64,000 nucleotides of DNA, from assembly GCF_018812025.1 (NCBI RefSeq), contig NC_063045.1, positions 46,099,352 through 46,163,351 on the forward strand, in the 5' to 3' direction. A program made the translations under genes and the position numbers. The notes beneath the pieces were generated by a model, which was given only the letters and a program-made list of their open reading frames with translations, was not told the DNA's origin and did no database searches. Each line of letters begins with the position of its first letter. The first letter of the stretch is position 1. The DNA comes from Megalobrama amblycephala (taxonomy: Eukaryota > Chordata > Actinopteri > Cypriniformes > Xenocyprididae). Positions 1 to 13,530 of the stretch are shown in pieces.

Positions 1-151
1 CAAAGAAACTCATAAAAGTTTAGAACAACTTAAGGGGGAGTAAATGACAGAATTTTTATTTTTGGGTTAGCTATCACTTTAAAAACATAACTGATCACAT
101 AGCTGATCAATAGCACAGCCCAATGTGGTCATATAGAGAAAGCCAGTTTAC

Positions 152-251
152 CTCCATGTCATCGGGCAACAGCTTGTTGAGTTCCTTCAGTTTCCCGGAA
201 GCAAAGCAGAGGTTACCGTGCCTGACAGCCTCTACAATGTCCTTCGGTGTC
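152..251 (-). CDS. fhdc1-like: fhdc-like FH2 exon (last one in window)
   Basis: This 100-nt exon runs from acceptor TTTTCAG (253-252) to donor GTAAAC (151-150). It encodes TPKDIVEAVRHGN...LKELNKLLPDDME, which fits the FH2 lasso/knob region. The following exons lie left of position 1. Confidence 0.8.
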
Positions 252-2349
252 CTGAAAAGTGCACGGAACCACAGATAAGATGTTTTTAAATGGCTACTTG
301 GGAGTTATTTTGGGAGCTCTCAGCAACTTGTCACACATATTACTTATAATGGATGTAATTCAGTGTAAGGTTCTTCTAGACACTCAATTTAGATTGTCTT
401 GCTAACCAGGCAATCATAGTACAAGTACAAGATTCACTCCAAAAAGCAAAAATGTTACTGTGAATTTTGAAATTAGGAATTAAGGAAAACAGACAATTTA
501 AATTTCACACCTTACCTTTTAAACTGTTTTAGCAAAATACCAATATTCATACTTTTCTTAGAGTTGAGAATTGATACCTAAAAAAAGAAAAAAGACAGAT
601 ACATGGTGTCAGTTTCTCATAAGCTGGAAATAGCATATATTATATTCAGTGACAGCAACTAAAAAAAAAAAATTAAAAAAAATCCAGGAAGCATGATGCT
701 GATTTAACATGATGCTGATTTAACATGCATATTTCATTGTATAAGAGAAGATGGAAGTGGAATCAAAAAGACATGAGCAAACATTGTTGTGAAAAGTTCA
801 ACATTTCTGAGATTAACTTCCACACAAACAGTACATGTTCCTTAAATAGATGTGTAACAAAAGTGCAATAGGGCAGACGAGCATTTAAATCATCTGGTCA
901 CACTTAGGTTTATATGATAACAGTAAAATATAAAAGATTACCCTTTCACAGACAAGGCTTAAGCTAATCCCAGACTAAAATGCATGTTTGAGCCGTTTTA
1001 AATGAGAGAAACACTATGCTGCACATGCAAAATAATATTAGTATATTTGAAATTGAAATTAATCCCTCATTATACTTTTAAATACTTTTGAAGGGAAAAT
1101 GTGAATGTGTTTATTAATGTTTAATCCTTGTGAGCCCATTTAATATAAATGTCTTAAAGGTGATACAGAGGATCTTTTCGTCAACTGAGAAACCAAAGAC
1201 TGTTACTGAGTTTTTGAAATGAGCGCATGCGTAAGAACAACCCCCCTCCTTCACAGCTCATTTCGAGGGAACGCCTCCCAAAAATCGCGCACGAGTATTA
1301 GAACACGAGTGTTTACCACCGGCATTCGCTGTGTCGTGTTAGTGGATTCATTATGTCGGACTCACCGCAGGTAACTCATAATCTGCAGTTGTTACTCCTG
1401 TCTCCTGACAAAAACATTGCATGCGGCGCCTGTGGAGTGTGGAAAGTTACTGGAGCGCGCAGCCGCGCTCGTCTCTCACAAGGAACGTCATGGCAGTGAT
1501 TGACAAGCCAGAGGGCCAATCGTTTACGCGCCCCACCCTAACCCTACCTCGTGCACAGATGATGTATATTAATATTATTCCTTTCAGTGCACCTAATAAA
1601 TAGTCTTTTATCAGTTAGTAAAGACAGTTTCAAGTAATATTGCAAAAATTTATAAAACAAAACATCCTCTTTAATGGAGGACATTTGAAGCATGTCATCT
1701 AGACCTTTTATTTTTATTTTATCTCTTCTTATAGTTGATACTTCAGAGTTAAGTATGTTGTTTGAGCTATTGAAATGGCCTCGGGGACAAGTTGGTTAAA
1801 CAAGAATGCACTGGAAACCAAACAAGCAACGCTAATAATCTTGTTGCGCTTCCAACTAAATGAGGTCTCAGAAGACAGGATGTTCAATACTGAAGCTTTA
1901 TCAGAGCATAAGTACTGGAGTCACCTCCCCAGATCATTTGCCTTTTGAAAGGTGAGAGACACAAATGAGTAATTGATTGGGTTGATGTAGGCCATGAACA
2001 AGTACTACATGGCATGTTTAATTCACCCACTTGCTGCTAAACTTTCAATCTTGATACACAAGAGATGACATCTGAGCTGTCTTTCAACCCTGCATTGCTG
2101 TCCCAGCCAAAGGGCCTCACTGGAAAGTACAGCTATAGGTATACACGACTAGTTTTTAATGACAAATCCTTCAGCTTCACAACAAGCTCAGCTTAACTGT
2201 CAGTGTCCCGTTAGTGGCTCCTTATACATTTACTGCCTTTTTCCTTATCACATATTTTGGTAATCATAATTATTATCATTATTATTTGAACACTCAAAAA
2301 CACTCAATTAATCTTGTGATAACAGTTTTGAAATTGGACATTGCATTAT

Positions 2350-2389
<40 letters not shown>

Positions 2390-4026
2390 AGTACTTTAAA
2401 ACCTTTTAGCTGGCTCCTCCCCCTAGAGGCTGGTCTGATGTTTTAAATTGTACAAAATTACTGCACTGTTTTAAAATCAAATTTTTTCTAATGTTGACAA
2501 AACATATAATTGGAAAAGACTGAGAATCAATGTTCCATATTTGTTTTGAGATAGAATTTGGAACACAAATTGGTTAGACATATAGCTTTGTTATTTTGTA
2601 AAATATATTTTATATAAAAGAAAAGAAAAAAAATGTTTAGTGCAGTACATTTGCTTTACAGTAAAACTTTTTTTACACTGCTAAGCATCTTTGAAAAGAG
2701 GCCAACCTTAGGTCTGTATAACAAAGCATTCATGAATTAAAACCATTTAAGTTCGGATAGTGCATTTTCACATCTATGCTCAAAAAGGAGGTGACAGTTA
2801 AAGGTGCAGTTGGTGATCTGTTAAATGCTAAAGTTAGCCTGCTAGCATTGAAAACATATGATCCCACCCACCCTGCAAATCGCCATCCAAAGCCACACCT
2901 CCTTCAAAAAAAACACATGAACGCGCTCGCGCACACACACAGCTGCTCTTGGTAATGCATCACAAGAGACGGTGTTAAACTACCTCATGTCAACATAACA
3001 ATTATAATGAACAAACAACTTAGAGAGCTTGTACCTGACTGCTGCAGATTAATTTCATTGTGTTGATACTGTTGACATGGAAATGCACAATTCTGAGTCT
3101 GACTGAACAGCTCCGGTTAGAACGTCACAGGTTGCCATCTCTTAATTATGATAGTTATGGCGTGAACGCAGCATAAGCTCATTGTTTTGATTCGGTAGGA
3201 ACTGTCAAATGTGGCTGCAGTTTGTTTGCGTTGCTTGTGACTGAGATCTCACTGTATAAACTGCATAGCATGTAATGCGCTGATGACGTGTGATGACACG
3301 CGAATAGGGTGCGCGATGTAAAAAACATAAACTGATAGGCAGAAAGGACACGTATTATTTTATTTGGACTGAATATAAAAATTGGATGAACATATTATGG
3401 TCCTACACCTTCCATAGACCATATACATTTATAAAAAAATACATTTAGACCGTTTAACATTGGGATTGCTATCCGGATATGAGGAGACCAGTACAAGAAA
3501 AAAATGTTACTGTAGAGAATCATCTATTGCACCTAACAGGTTTAATCAATTTTTAAGTAAAGGCACTTACATTTTCTGCTTCTGTAGTGATTTGCGAAAG
3601 GCCCCACACACTTTTTCTGACTGTCCCACCCTTACGGACCAAACCCTGGTGCTCGTTGTGGCTGAAAAGCTCCTCCATGCGCTTAGTGTCCAGCTCAAAG
3701 TTCTCAAGGTTGCGTTGGGATGTCCACACGTTGCGCTTGCCCAAAACGCTGTGCCTGGGGATGGCGTCCCAGTTGAAGTTGCGCATTTTTGAACGCCGTT
3801 GGACAGTCCGGGTGAAGGGGTCCCCCATAGGTGAAGGAGGTGGAGGCGGTGGGGGTGGTAGTGGAGGTGGTGGAGGGGGAGGAGGAGGTGGAGGGCCCAG
3901 GGGAGGGGGCTGGGCGGTACGTCTGAAGGGTGAGTTCTCATTTTGAAAGCACCTGGAGGAAACAGGAGGTAGAGGTGCCGTGGTAACAGCTGGAGCTCCA
4001 TCCATTGGAGGACACGGAGTGGACAT
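152..4026 (-). CDS. fhdc1-like: FHDC1-like formin (FH2 domain-containing), 5' half only
   Basis: Three coding exons are visible on the minus strand: 4026-3571, 577-516 and 251-152. They join in phase (0, then 2+1) into 206 codons, and the gene runs off the left edge. The ATG at 4026 is preceded by an in-frame TGA 12 bases upstream in the same exon, which supports this start. Residues about 42-65 are a proline-rich FH1 tract. From about residue 79 the FH2 domain begins (KMRNFNWDAIP, then NVWTSQRNLENFELDTKRMEELF), and it continues in the next exon with SMNIGILLKQFK. Human FHDC1 has the same layout: short FH1, FH2 near the N-terminus, no GBD/DID. Family role: actin assembly and microtubule/Golgi-cilium organisation. 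FH1 and FH2 identity is firm. Which fish paralogue (fhdc1/2/3) cannot be decided here. Confidence 0.85.
516..577 (-). CDS. fhdc1-like: fhdc-like FH2 exon
   Basis: This 62-nt exon has acceptor TTTTTTTAG at 578-579 and donor GTAAGG at 515-514. It encodes VSILNSKKSMNIGILLKQFK plus a split Arg codon. The SMNIGI.LKQFK motif is diagnostic of FHDC-type FH2 domains. Confidence 0.85.
1154..1674. mobile_element. TTAA-flanked MITE, family A copy 1 (promoter-like core)
   Basis: The element starts at TTAA (1154-1157) followed by AGGTGATACAGAGGAT and ends with ATCCTCTTTAA. Its core matches that of the copy at 54653-55259. The core is CpG-rich, unlike the surrounding DNA. It contains GCGCATGCG (1223-1231) and a short ATG exon-like segment (1353-1370) followed directly by GTAACT. 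It lies in an intron of the fhdc-like gene. The right terminus is shortened compared with copy 2. Confidence 0.7.
2347..2388. repeat. Poly(A) tract
   Basis: An uninterrupted run of about 35-40 A residues in an fhdc intron. The rest of 1675-2796 is ordinary AT-rich intron with nothing else recognised. Confidence 0.9.
2798..3310. mobile_element. Partial TTAA-type MITE fragment
   Basis: GTTAAAGGTGCAGTTGGTGA marks a left terminus of the same TTAAAGGTGC style as other MITEs in this window. A locally CpG-richer stretch follows, up to about 3310. No matching right end was found, so it is probably truncated. Confidence 0.4.
3571..4026 (-). CDS. fhdc1-like: fhdc-like coding exon with start codon, FH1 and FH2 start
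   Basis: This exon encodes 152 residues from ATG (4026-4024) to ...TEAEN, followed by a GT donor (GTAAGT, intron starting at 3570). The poly-proline FH1 lies at about 3835-3905. The exon ends in phase 0 and joins to VSILNSKK of the next exon. A splice acceptor lies upstream in the exon's 5' UTR portion (TTCAG or ATCAG near 4050-4065). Confidence 0.85.
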
Positions 4027-4079
4027 CCAGTGGTCTCAAATCCAGTTCACTGGCTGAAGGGATCTGATAGAAATATTTT

Positions 4080-5070
4080 TTTAAAAATTATAAAAATACA
4101 TAACAATGAGAGGCAAAAACTGGTCCAGAATTCCTAGAGAAGCAAGAACATTTAATTTAATGCTCTTGCTTGGAATGAAATTCACTTCTGAAAAATAACT
4201 TTAGCCATCCAAGATTACTACCATCAATAACATGATAAGTAAAGAGACAATTTAGGAACAGATGGTGGACTGTTCAGCATGTTTGTTGGATATGGTGGAT
4301 GCAACCAAATGTCCATAATTAAAAACAGCAAACATATGAATTTCCAATGATAACACTTAGACTGGAAGAGCAAGTTGCTTATTTGAAAAAGCCGTGTGAG
4401 CAAACCACAAAGTCAGATAATACTTTACAAGACCAATTCGCCCATGAACTTCAATAGGCAGTTAAATAAAACATTTGATTAACATTATCAGGCATAAAGA
4501 ACTTTGCATATGACACATACTTTGGTCTCTACTTTTTAACTCTATTGGCTGCTTAATGTACTTTTCAGGTGTAAGAGGAAATTCCAACATTTAAAATAAT
4601 TTAATGCTTTGGACGCGGCTATCATTGTATATAGCCTACACATTGTGTTATTATGATAATTTACCTAGAAAATATTAATGTAATTTTTATATAAATAGGC
4701 TATTAATTTATATACATTTTTAATAAAAGCATTATTTTTCGTAAAATTACACTAGCAAAAAAAAAAGAAAAAAGATTTGACTTATTTAACTTAGCCAACA
4801 GCAATTCAACAAGTATGTTTACAAAAAAGGCCGAGGATACAAATACTGTGATAGAGATCACTACATTGGAGTTCTGCTGTTTTAGACAAAATAGTTAACT
4901 CCGAAATTGTCCAAAATGTTGGTGAAAATACACTGACAATTACAAAACTCTGAAATGTGTAACTCCCAAACAAGTGAATAATTAAAAGTCAGTAAAACAT
5001 CACCGAGTACAGGAAAACCACGAGAAAAGCAACAGAAAGTGACAGAAAATTAATCAAATTTTATATGTAC
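4080..5070. other. fhdc-like first intron, nothing else seen
   Basis: AT-rich intronic sequence between the ATG exon and the probable noncoding exon. No coding segment or repeat family was recognised. Confidence 0.5.
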
Positions 5071-5075
5071 GTACC

Positions 5076-5200
5076 GGTAAGTAGATAATATTAGGATACT
5101 GCTGATGAATGCTTAATCAACTGACGTCCATTGCTGGAGAAACTCAACAGACAATCCTCATGTCAAACGCCATCAACTTCCAGCACGAGCACTTTAATGG
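5076..5200 (-). promoter_or_regulatory. Probable noncoding first exon and promoter of the fhdc-like gene
   Basis: On the minus strand a donor-like G|GTACGT lies at 5075/5074, about 1 kb upstream of the ATG-bearing exon, which has its own acceptor. The stretch up to about 5230 is less AT-rich than its surroundings. This places a short noncoding exon and transcription start here. No TATA box or other firm promoter element was seen. The boundary at 5200 is an estimate. Confidence 0.3.
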
Positions 5201-5329
5201 ATGAGAGTAGCCACACCCCTCACGCCCCACCTGAGCAACTCTCACCTCTTCTCCTTAATATGCTTCAGAAATAAAGAACATTGTACATAATTCAAGAAGA
5301 AAGGAAACTACACACACTGGGTCAGTATG

Positions 5330-8300
5330 CTACTTTATTTTTAGTAACAACACAACACGCTGGGTTAAAACAGGTCTACAGTTTGAATTGTAACTGAGAA
5401 GCCGCAGCTTAAAGGTAATCCATGTCGTTTTCCGGTGTATAAAACGGTATGTTTCTTCAAAAATGACGTTATAATGCCCTCTATCGACTTTATACAGCCA
5501 GTCTAACATCTTTACTAGTTGAGTAAATGTTCTTTCAGCTCAGAAACAGATGTAAAGGTTTTTTTGGAAGAAAGGGCTGGTTATCTATTCAGTCAATGTT
5601 ACAACTGTGTAAAGGTTAACAATGGATTTTTTATGAATTTTTTTATTTATCATCCATTGATTTAAAAATTTAATTAGGTTACTGGAGCACTGGCCCTACA
5701 ACTGAAGAAACATCTGTAGTATCATATTCGACATTTCCCTCTAATGGTCAGCATTAATTTTGCACGGCCTGACTTCTGTACTTCTGTTGGATGTGTTTGT
5801 TCAATTTAGGAGACAAACAGGGTCAAAGCAACAAAGCAAAACAGGACATCAGGTAAGTACAAATGACACAGAGTCCATTTTTGCAAACTTTTCAAATTTT
5901 ATCTGGTAGGTTATTGTACATTTGTTGGTCAAAGGTTTGGTCAAAGCCAGGAGCAAAAGCTAACATCACGGGTTTCCAGTTTCAAAATCTGTCTTAATTA
6001 TCTTTACATATATACAATCATTCATACACTACAATACCACAAAGCAGCCTAAAATATTGATTGTACATAAATATGGTAATATTTATTACCCTTTCATTCT
6101 GCTATGCTAAACTAGGCCTACTAATGGAGTGACCATTTCAATGCCAAACACTTCTGTTAACAGAAATCAAAATAAAAGCAACAACAATAATCCCCCTGGA
6201 AAATAATATCCAGATTTAGTGTTGAGGTCTACATTTAAAATCCTATTGCTCCGGAACAAATGTCCATCACTTCATGGATCAGTTCAGTCTCTATGGCTTG
6301 AGATGGAATCCTTTTCTCCAGCTCTCAAGAAGAAAATGATCACACACCGTACCGTCTCTGCTGTCCGACAACTGTACAGAATGTAAAAAACAAATAAAAT
6401 ACTCGGTATAAAAACATCTGACACATTTTTTTTCTTTCTTCTGGGGTTACAGAGTGGTCCTTACAAAACAAAACAAAAAATAAAATTAAAGGCAATTTAA
6501 AAACAAAATCTTCACTAGGTTAAGTGACATTCAAACTAAATTTCAAGCATTCTTTAACATTCATGAGAAACCTTTCTTTTTCCAAGAAACATTATTTTCC
6601 TGCACTAATACCCATGTAGTGTTTTACTGAAGCACTGAACAGGAATGAATCACAATGCATGGAAATGTACAACTAATGTCAGACCTGCCATGCAAAAACA
6701 AACAGGGAACAGCCAATGCAGGCATACATGAAAATAAACTTTCTAGAAACATCTTCAGTATTGCTTCATCTCAAGCTTGGAAAGATTTAGTGCAATGTTC
6801 AAAAGTACTGAACATTAGATCATAGTTGTTATTTCAGTCTTATGTAATGAAATAAAAAATGAAACTAGACTGACAAACTAATCAGACAGTCTGCATTTAA
6901 CCCCATTACCACTGCATCAAGTTTGTTTAGATCAAAACATATTTCCAAGAAAACAAACCTTACTGATTTATAAAAAGAAGGCTATCGCAATGAGCATACT
7001 GTGGATATTTTAGGTGAAAAATTATGTAGTGAAAACCCAGTAAGGTTCATCTGATTATACTATCTCATCACAAATAAAAAAGGTTATTTTGAAATATTCA
7101 CATCTGTTTGAATTTGTACTATATTTTCTGTGAACATTTAGGGTTAATGGAATAAATAGTAAAAAAAAATGCTACCATGATATTAATCAGTATATAATCT
7201 TTCATTTGGGGAAAAAATATTTGGTTTTGTTAACAAAGGCAAATAAAGGCATTAAACACAGGGTGCATCAGAACCAATTGCTAAGGTGGCATTTGAATAC
7301 ATGATAAGGCCCACTATTATCTGCCTCTTAAGCACTGGCCCATGTTAAATTAATCAAATACAATTCACACATACACTTCATTGATTAACTTCTGATTATT
7401 AACTTAAAATGATTGCAACAAAACGTTCTATTGTATTATGCATTGGAATATGATTCTACAATAAAATATAATTGTCAAAATAAAAATTAAACTCCTCTGC
7501 CTTCGAGAAAACAATCATGTTTCATCTATTCAAAGCTATAAAGCAAATGTAACAATATTGATAAGAGAGTGATATTAGATTCATCTTCTATTTTGGGCAT
7601 TGTTAAAATGTGCAGGAAACTATACACCCACAATAGGTGAAATTCTATCCATAATCAAATGGATGTCAAAGAATTATTAATTTGAGGTTAAATAGCTTAA
7701 AATATTAAATGTAATATTTCATGTATTCAAAGTATTTCAAAGAGAGACAACTGGACAAGCATTGACTCAACAGTACTCTCATGGCCTAGTAAACATACAA
7801 GGATGCAATACCAATATCAGAAACTCATATCTGGATTTTATCCAAATAAAATCACTTTTAGTAAGAATCACCGACACTGAACACTGAAAGCTCTGTGATA
7901 GGAATGATATGGACCCCCCCACCAACAGCTACAACACCAAATCTACAATACAGAAAAAAATATAGTAGTGACGAAATAAAACACTTTTCACAGAAAATAA
8001 AAGGAAAAGGTTCCTCAAAATGTGTTCACTGACAGAGAGAAAGTGTGTGTGTAATATTGAGAATAGTATTGGAAAAAGAAAAAAAAAACAGCTGTTCTGA
8101 CTGACATATTAGAAGGATTGTTTCAGTCCGTTTAATGATATTTATAGGGATGAAGCTTAAACTGATACCTTTGACATTTGATTGGACCATTGGGACTGGT
8201 TACATACCAGAGGTGACTATTCAGACATTTGAAAGTCTCAGAGCAAGAATAGGAGAAGGAGAAGAATCAAGGAAGAGAGTTAGTTGAAAGAGGCTCTGTT

Positions 8301-8408
8301 GTAGCCACGGTCTCTGCTAGCATCTCAGATCGCTGGTCTCTTGTGGTCCTACTGTGTTGCTCTGTGTGGCTAAAGACATAACAGGAAACCAGCGAGAAAT
8401 GGGAACTT
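5330..8408 (-). other. arfip2: Probable long 3' UTR of arfip2
   Basis: This stretch follows the arfip2 stop codon (8411-8409) on the minus strand. It has no open frame and little repeat content. Several AATAAA signals occur on the minus strand, the most distal at 5339-5334, just before the promoter of the fhdc-like gene. The actual cleavage site is not determinable, and part of this may be intergenic. Confidence 0.35.
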
Positions 8409-8564
8409 TCACTGTTCTTCCAGCCAAGACGGTTTGTCAGCCCCGGGTGGTTTGAGTTTAATGTTGAACTGCTTGAGGGTCTGTTCCAGCTGCTGCTGGT
8501 TTCCAGCAAAGTAGGCAGAGATGGCATTATGGAACAGCAGAAGTTGCTTGTGCATCACTTTTAC
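8409..8564 (-). CDS. arfip2: arfip2 last coding exon
   Basis: Encodes [20 protein letters not shown] through [12 protein letters not shown] and a TGA stop at 8411-8409. This is the highly conserved arfaptin C-terminus. Acceptor CTCACAG (8565). Confidence 0.95.
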   Translation of the reverse strand, partial: VKVMHKQLLLFHNAISAYFAGNQQQLEQTLKQFNIKLKPPGADKPSWLEEQ

Positions 8565-11500
8565 CTGTGAGAGTGATACACATACACACACCATGTTAGA
8601 TTTCAAGACAGATACAACAGATAGATCAAGGGCTCTTTAAGTGACTTAAAAAGGAAGTTATGCGAGTGGTTGGGCACCTTATTTTCTTCCAGGAACTTGA
8701 GCTTGATGGTGACATCATTGCGAAGACGTTCATATTTGTCCTTGTGGATCTGGTACTGCTGCTGAGCAGCCTCGATACGAGCCATGGTAACAGCGTCCCG
8801 CGGGCCCATGTTCAACTCCTCTAGATCTGCTCTATACGCATCAAACTCTAGCCTACAGGACATCAGAGAAAAATCATTAAAAATGGCACATTCAATTATT
8901 ACTTTTTATACAAGGTGATGCCCAAATTTGAAAGTTACTTATGGTGCAATCTGACACTAAATGTAGATGGTATTAGATCTGGACCCAGGTAAATCAGACA
9001 ACAGCACAAAAGCATCAAAATGTTTCCCAAAGTTCTCAGCATGTACCACATCAAATAAACAACTGTGACAGAGGATATGTTTCTTCCTTTTCAGTCTAAA
9101 GACTGAGTAAGAGGGCCAGCCAGTGTCAGTGCCTGTTGGTTCATTCAATACCATCTCGTCTGCACGTGCAGCAATATTCGATACTAACCCAGACAACTGT
9201 AACGTATAATGACCCTCTCAAACATCCAGTAACATCAAAGGCTAATTAACTTAAAACACAATTCAAGTGCTTGAATTTCAAGTCCTGACAGAAAGCAAGG
9301 CCCAGGGCCTCTTCATATTGCAGAGAAGTGAAAAAAATAAAAATAAAACAATTGCCGAAGTAGCTTTTACCTGGCATTCTCGTACATCTTGATAGTCATC
9401 AGTGTGTCTTCCATAGTTTTGTTCACCAGTGTATTGATACTGGACACAAAGAAGTTGATGGCACCAAGCAGAGTCTCTCCATTCTTGCACAACAACTTCT
9501 GTGTTTCTGCATTGTATCCAAACTCATCCTGTGTGTAAACAATACCACAAACATCAATAAATAAATAAAAAATACATTTTATATTATATATGACAGTGAC
9601 TCTATTACTATTTTTAACTAAAACTAAAATTATATTAAAAAAAAATAATTGAAATGAAGCTGAAATAAAATTCATTATAAATTTTAGATAAACTTAAATT
9701 AAAAGTTAAAGTTGATTTACTAAAATTATTAACTAAAACTGAAGTAAAAACTAAAGATAAATAGAAAAAAAAAAAAAAAAATGAAAACCTAAAATAAAAA
9801 AACCCTGAAAATATAAAAATAAAAGCCAATTCAAAATATGAATAAATATTAATGTCTCAACCACCATAATTCTGTAAGTTCTGTTTAATATGACATTCCT
9901 ACATTTTCATCCATAAAGGTTGCCATGTTTTAGTTTATAGCTTCAAATTATATCACATGAATATATCTTCTTAAAATTATAATATATAGTACAGTCCAAA
10001 ACCACTAAGATTTTTAATGTTTTTAAAAGAAGTTTCGTCTGCTCACCAAGGCTACATTTATTTAATTAAAAATACAGTAAAAAACAGTAATATTGTGAAA
10101 TATTATTACAATTTAAAATAACTGTTTTCTATTTGAATATATTTGACAAAGTAATTTATTCCTGTGATGCAAAGCTGAATTTTCAGCATCATTACTCCAG
10201 TCTTCAGTGTCACATGATCCTTCAGAAATCGTTCTAATATGCTGATCTGCTGCTCAAGAAACATATAATGTGTACAATTGTACAAAATATTTGTGTACAA
10301 TATTTTTTTTCAGGATTATTTGATGAATAGAAAGTTCAAAAGAACAGTGTTTATGTGAAATCTAATCTTTTGTAACATTATAAATGTCTTTACTGCCACT
10401 TTTAATGCATCCTTGCTGAATAGAAGTATTCATTTCTTTAATTTCTTTTCAAAAAAATAAAAATAAAAATTCTTACTGACCCCAAACTTTTGAACGGTAG
10501 TGTATAATGCTACAGAAGCTTTGTATTTCAGATAAATGCTGTTCTTTTGAACTTTCTATTCATCAAGGAATCCTGAAAAAAAAAAAAAAAAAAGTACACA
10601 ACTGTTTTCAACATTGAAAATAATCATAAATGTTTATTGAGCAGCAAATCAGCATATTAGAATGATTTCTGAAGGATCATGTGACACTGAAGACTGGAGT
10701 AACGATGCTGAAAATTCAGCTTTGCATCACAGGAATAAATTACTTTGTCAAATATATTTAAATAGTACACAGTTATTTTAAATTGTAATAATATTTCACA
10801 ATATTACTGTTTATTACTGTATTTTTAATTAAATAAATGTAGCCTTGGTGAGCAGACGAAACTTCTTTTAAAAACATTAAAAATCTTAGTGGTTCCAAAC
10901 TTTTGGACTGTACTATATATATTATATATGTGTGTGTGTGTCAAAAGTTTGCCGGGTAAAATAAAAATTTTTTAAAAAAAGCCAGTATGTTGTAGAGTGT
11001 TGACTGTTAAACTAGTTTTAGGTAATCCATCCAGCAATGTTAGAGACATTCTTGACTGCTCAGGTGTTTAAGTAGCAAAACACAAAAGCTTCAAAAAAAC
11101 CAAAAAAAAAAAAAAAACAGCTTTTTAGTGCTTGATGACAGTTTTTTTTTTCTTTTTTCAGTCTGTAAGCAGTGGCACTAGTTATTTTTAAACACTGACA
11201 GTTTGAATTATACATTCAGAAACAACTTAAAAATACATGAGTAAGTTTACACCACCCCCCTAATTTTGCATGGCAGTCACAACAAATGTCATAAATCTCA
11301 AGATGGCCATGCTGTCTCACCCGAAGTTCTGGAGACTTTTGACTGAGGTCGGCAAAAGTGTCACCAAGGGCGTGCTGCGTCTGCACCATGCTGTAAAAGT
11401 GGTTGGTTAGCGCTCGCGCTAAATGCAGCACATTCTCGTACTTCCGTTTGGTTTCCCGCAGAACCTCGATCTGAGCCTCCAGCTCCAAATCCACAGTACG

Positions 11501-13495
11501 TGAGCCTCGGCCAAACCTCTCAGAGATCATCTGTTTGGTGCACTAAGGGAGAAACCCATAAATACAAAAGGCTTCAAAATGGGAGTGGCTAACAGCACAT
11601 AACATCTAATTAGAAATGTCAAACAGTTAATTGACAAGCCTTGTATGTGTTCAGGCCCCATTTCTTCATGATGTCAAACTTCTCCACTGCAATGCCTTTT
11701 GTGGCTTCTTCTGCTGTCATGGAGGAATTGCTACTGGTGTGATGCATGTTGGACCCTGATACACAGAAAATGCTTATAGTATTTTACACGTACAGAAATT
11801 TCTATACGTCCACAATCATTTACACATTTTCAGATATTGTGGCCATCATTGATTGCATCAGAGACAGACAGACAGTGTATCAGCTATATGTGAAACAGAT
11901 GAGAGATGAGAGAATAAATGAATGTGTTACACTGAATAGGGGGAACATGTTGCCAAAGAGCACTTAAATGATCCAGCGCCCTTTGGGATACCTGGGATAC
12001 AGGGGATGTCATCTGATTGGCTGGCTATTCGGCAGGCTGCAATCTGGCTTGGGGCAATGCTAACACCCCTGGACATCATTCGCAGTTCTGGAGGGGGTCA
12101 TGGCCAGGAATAGCAGGGGATGTTGGGGGTATATAGGGTTATGGGGAACAGGGAGTGGGTGGTGGATATGTTAAGAAGTTTAAAAATTATTTAGGCAATT
12201 GGGAAAATTATGTTTTACAATGGAATGGATTGAACCACATGAGAGTGAAGTGTCAGTGCGTATGTATGTGAATGAAGAGCAGGAAGATGGTGGAAGGGAA
12301 AAGAGGGGAAAAGGGGAGGATGAGAGAGAGAAGGCGATAATGTAATGAGATGAAATGAACACAGGAAAGCACATGACTGATACTTTGTTAAATCTGCTGC
12401 CTCATGACAAACAGATGGAGAAAATTTACAGTTCACTTAACAACACACAACTGTTATTTTAAACCCCAATATGTCTGATCATTTATTTTTAACTACAAGT
12501 GTTCATTAACACAGAAACGCAGTGTGACTAGGAGTATCAACTAGGAGTATCAGACAGTAACTGTTATGAAAAAAAAAAAAAAAAAAAAAAAAACATCCTT
12601 TACAACCAGCCATTCTGCAGCAGATTTTTTTTTAAACATTTTCTCAATAAAGTCAGCAAGATTAAAGCCACATTAAAGTTTCAAACTGATTTCCAAAGCA
12701 AAATGACAATAGGTTCCTCATTACAAAGTTCTTGCTAGTGAAAAAGCAACCTTAACCCTGGAAGAAAGAAGAAAAAGAAAAATGCAGCCCATTCCAATCT
12801 GCTAAGAGAGAAATGGAAAACCCAGAAAAACAGAAGTGATTAAATTTATTCCTGCAGAACAGCATCCCATGCCCTAGGATAGGACAAAATGGTTTTGAAC
12901 AGGACAATAATTCAAGCCAATAATTCAATGGGAAGTTGGAAAAAGAGAAAGAATTGAGACGGGGTACAAATGAGGGATAAATGACCTTGCCCTTCATTTG
13001 GAATGCGTCTGTTGCCCAGAAAGTCAGGGTTAAGACGGACTGCAGGGCCTAAGAAAAGGTAAAAGAGACAGAAGGTCCTCACGGAATCAGAAGGGAATAA
13101 ATTTACACTCATTTTAAGGCCCCAGGATCACCTTACAGTTGGTTCTAGAACATATACTGTCCAGACAAAAAGTAATTTTGTTAGATACATGAAGCTAAAT
13201 TAAAATAAAATCAAAAGCAGTCAGTTTTGGTTGGGATACTCTGCAAAAGTTAGCCTCACTTTTCATTACAGAGGACATTCATTTAAAAAGGATCCCTGAG
13301 GATCTGTGGCCTTTTTTACTCTGGTTAATGCCAAACTTTAAAGCCATAAAAGCATGACTCACACACAATCTATACACACAATGACCAATGCCGGAGGCCC
13401 TGGGTCTCATTTGGATTGCACCATTGGAAAGAAAGCAGTGGAAAACCCAGAAAAGAAATTATGCAAGCAATATTGTACAATTCCAACTGCATCTC

Positions 13496-13530
<35 letters not shown>

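Noticed and set aside
1421..1603. Short plus-strand frame
   Set aside because: It lies inside a MITE copy and differs between the two copies. Not a conserved coding sequence.
3460..3946. Glycine-rich and other frames antisense to the formin exon
   Set aside because: They mirror the proline-rich FH1 tract of the real minus-strand exon.
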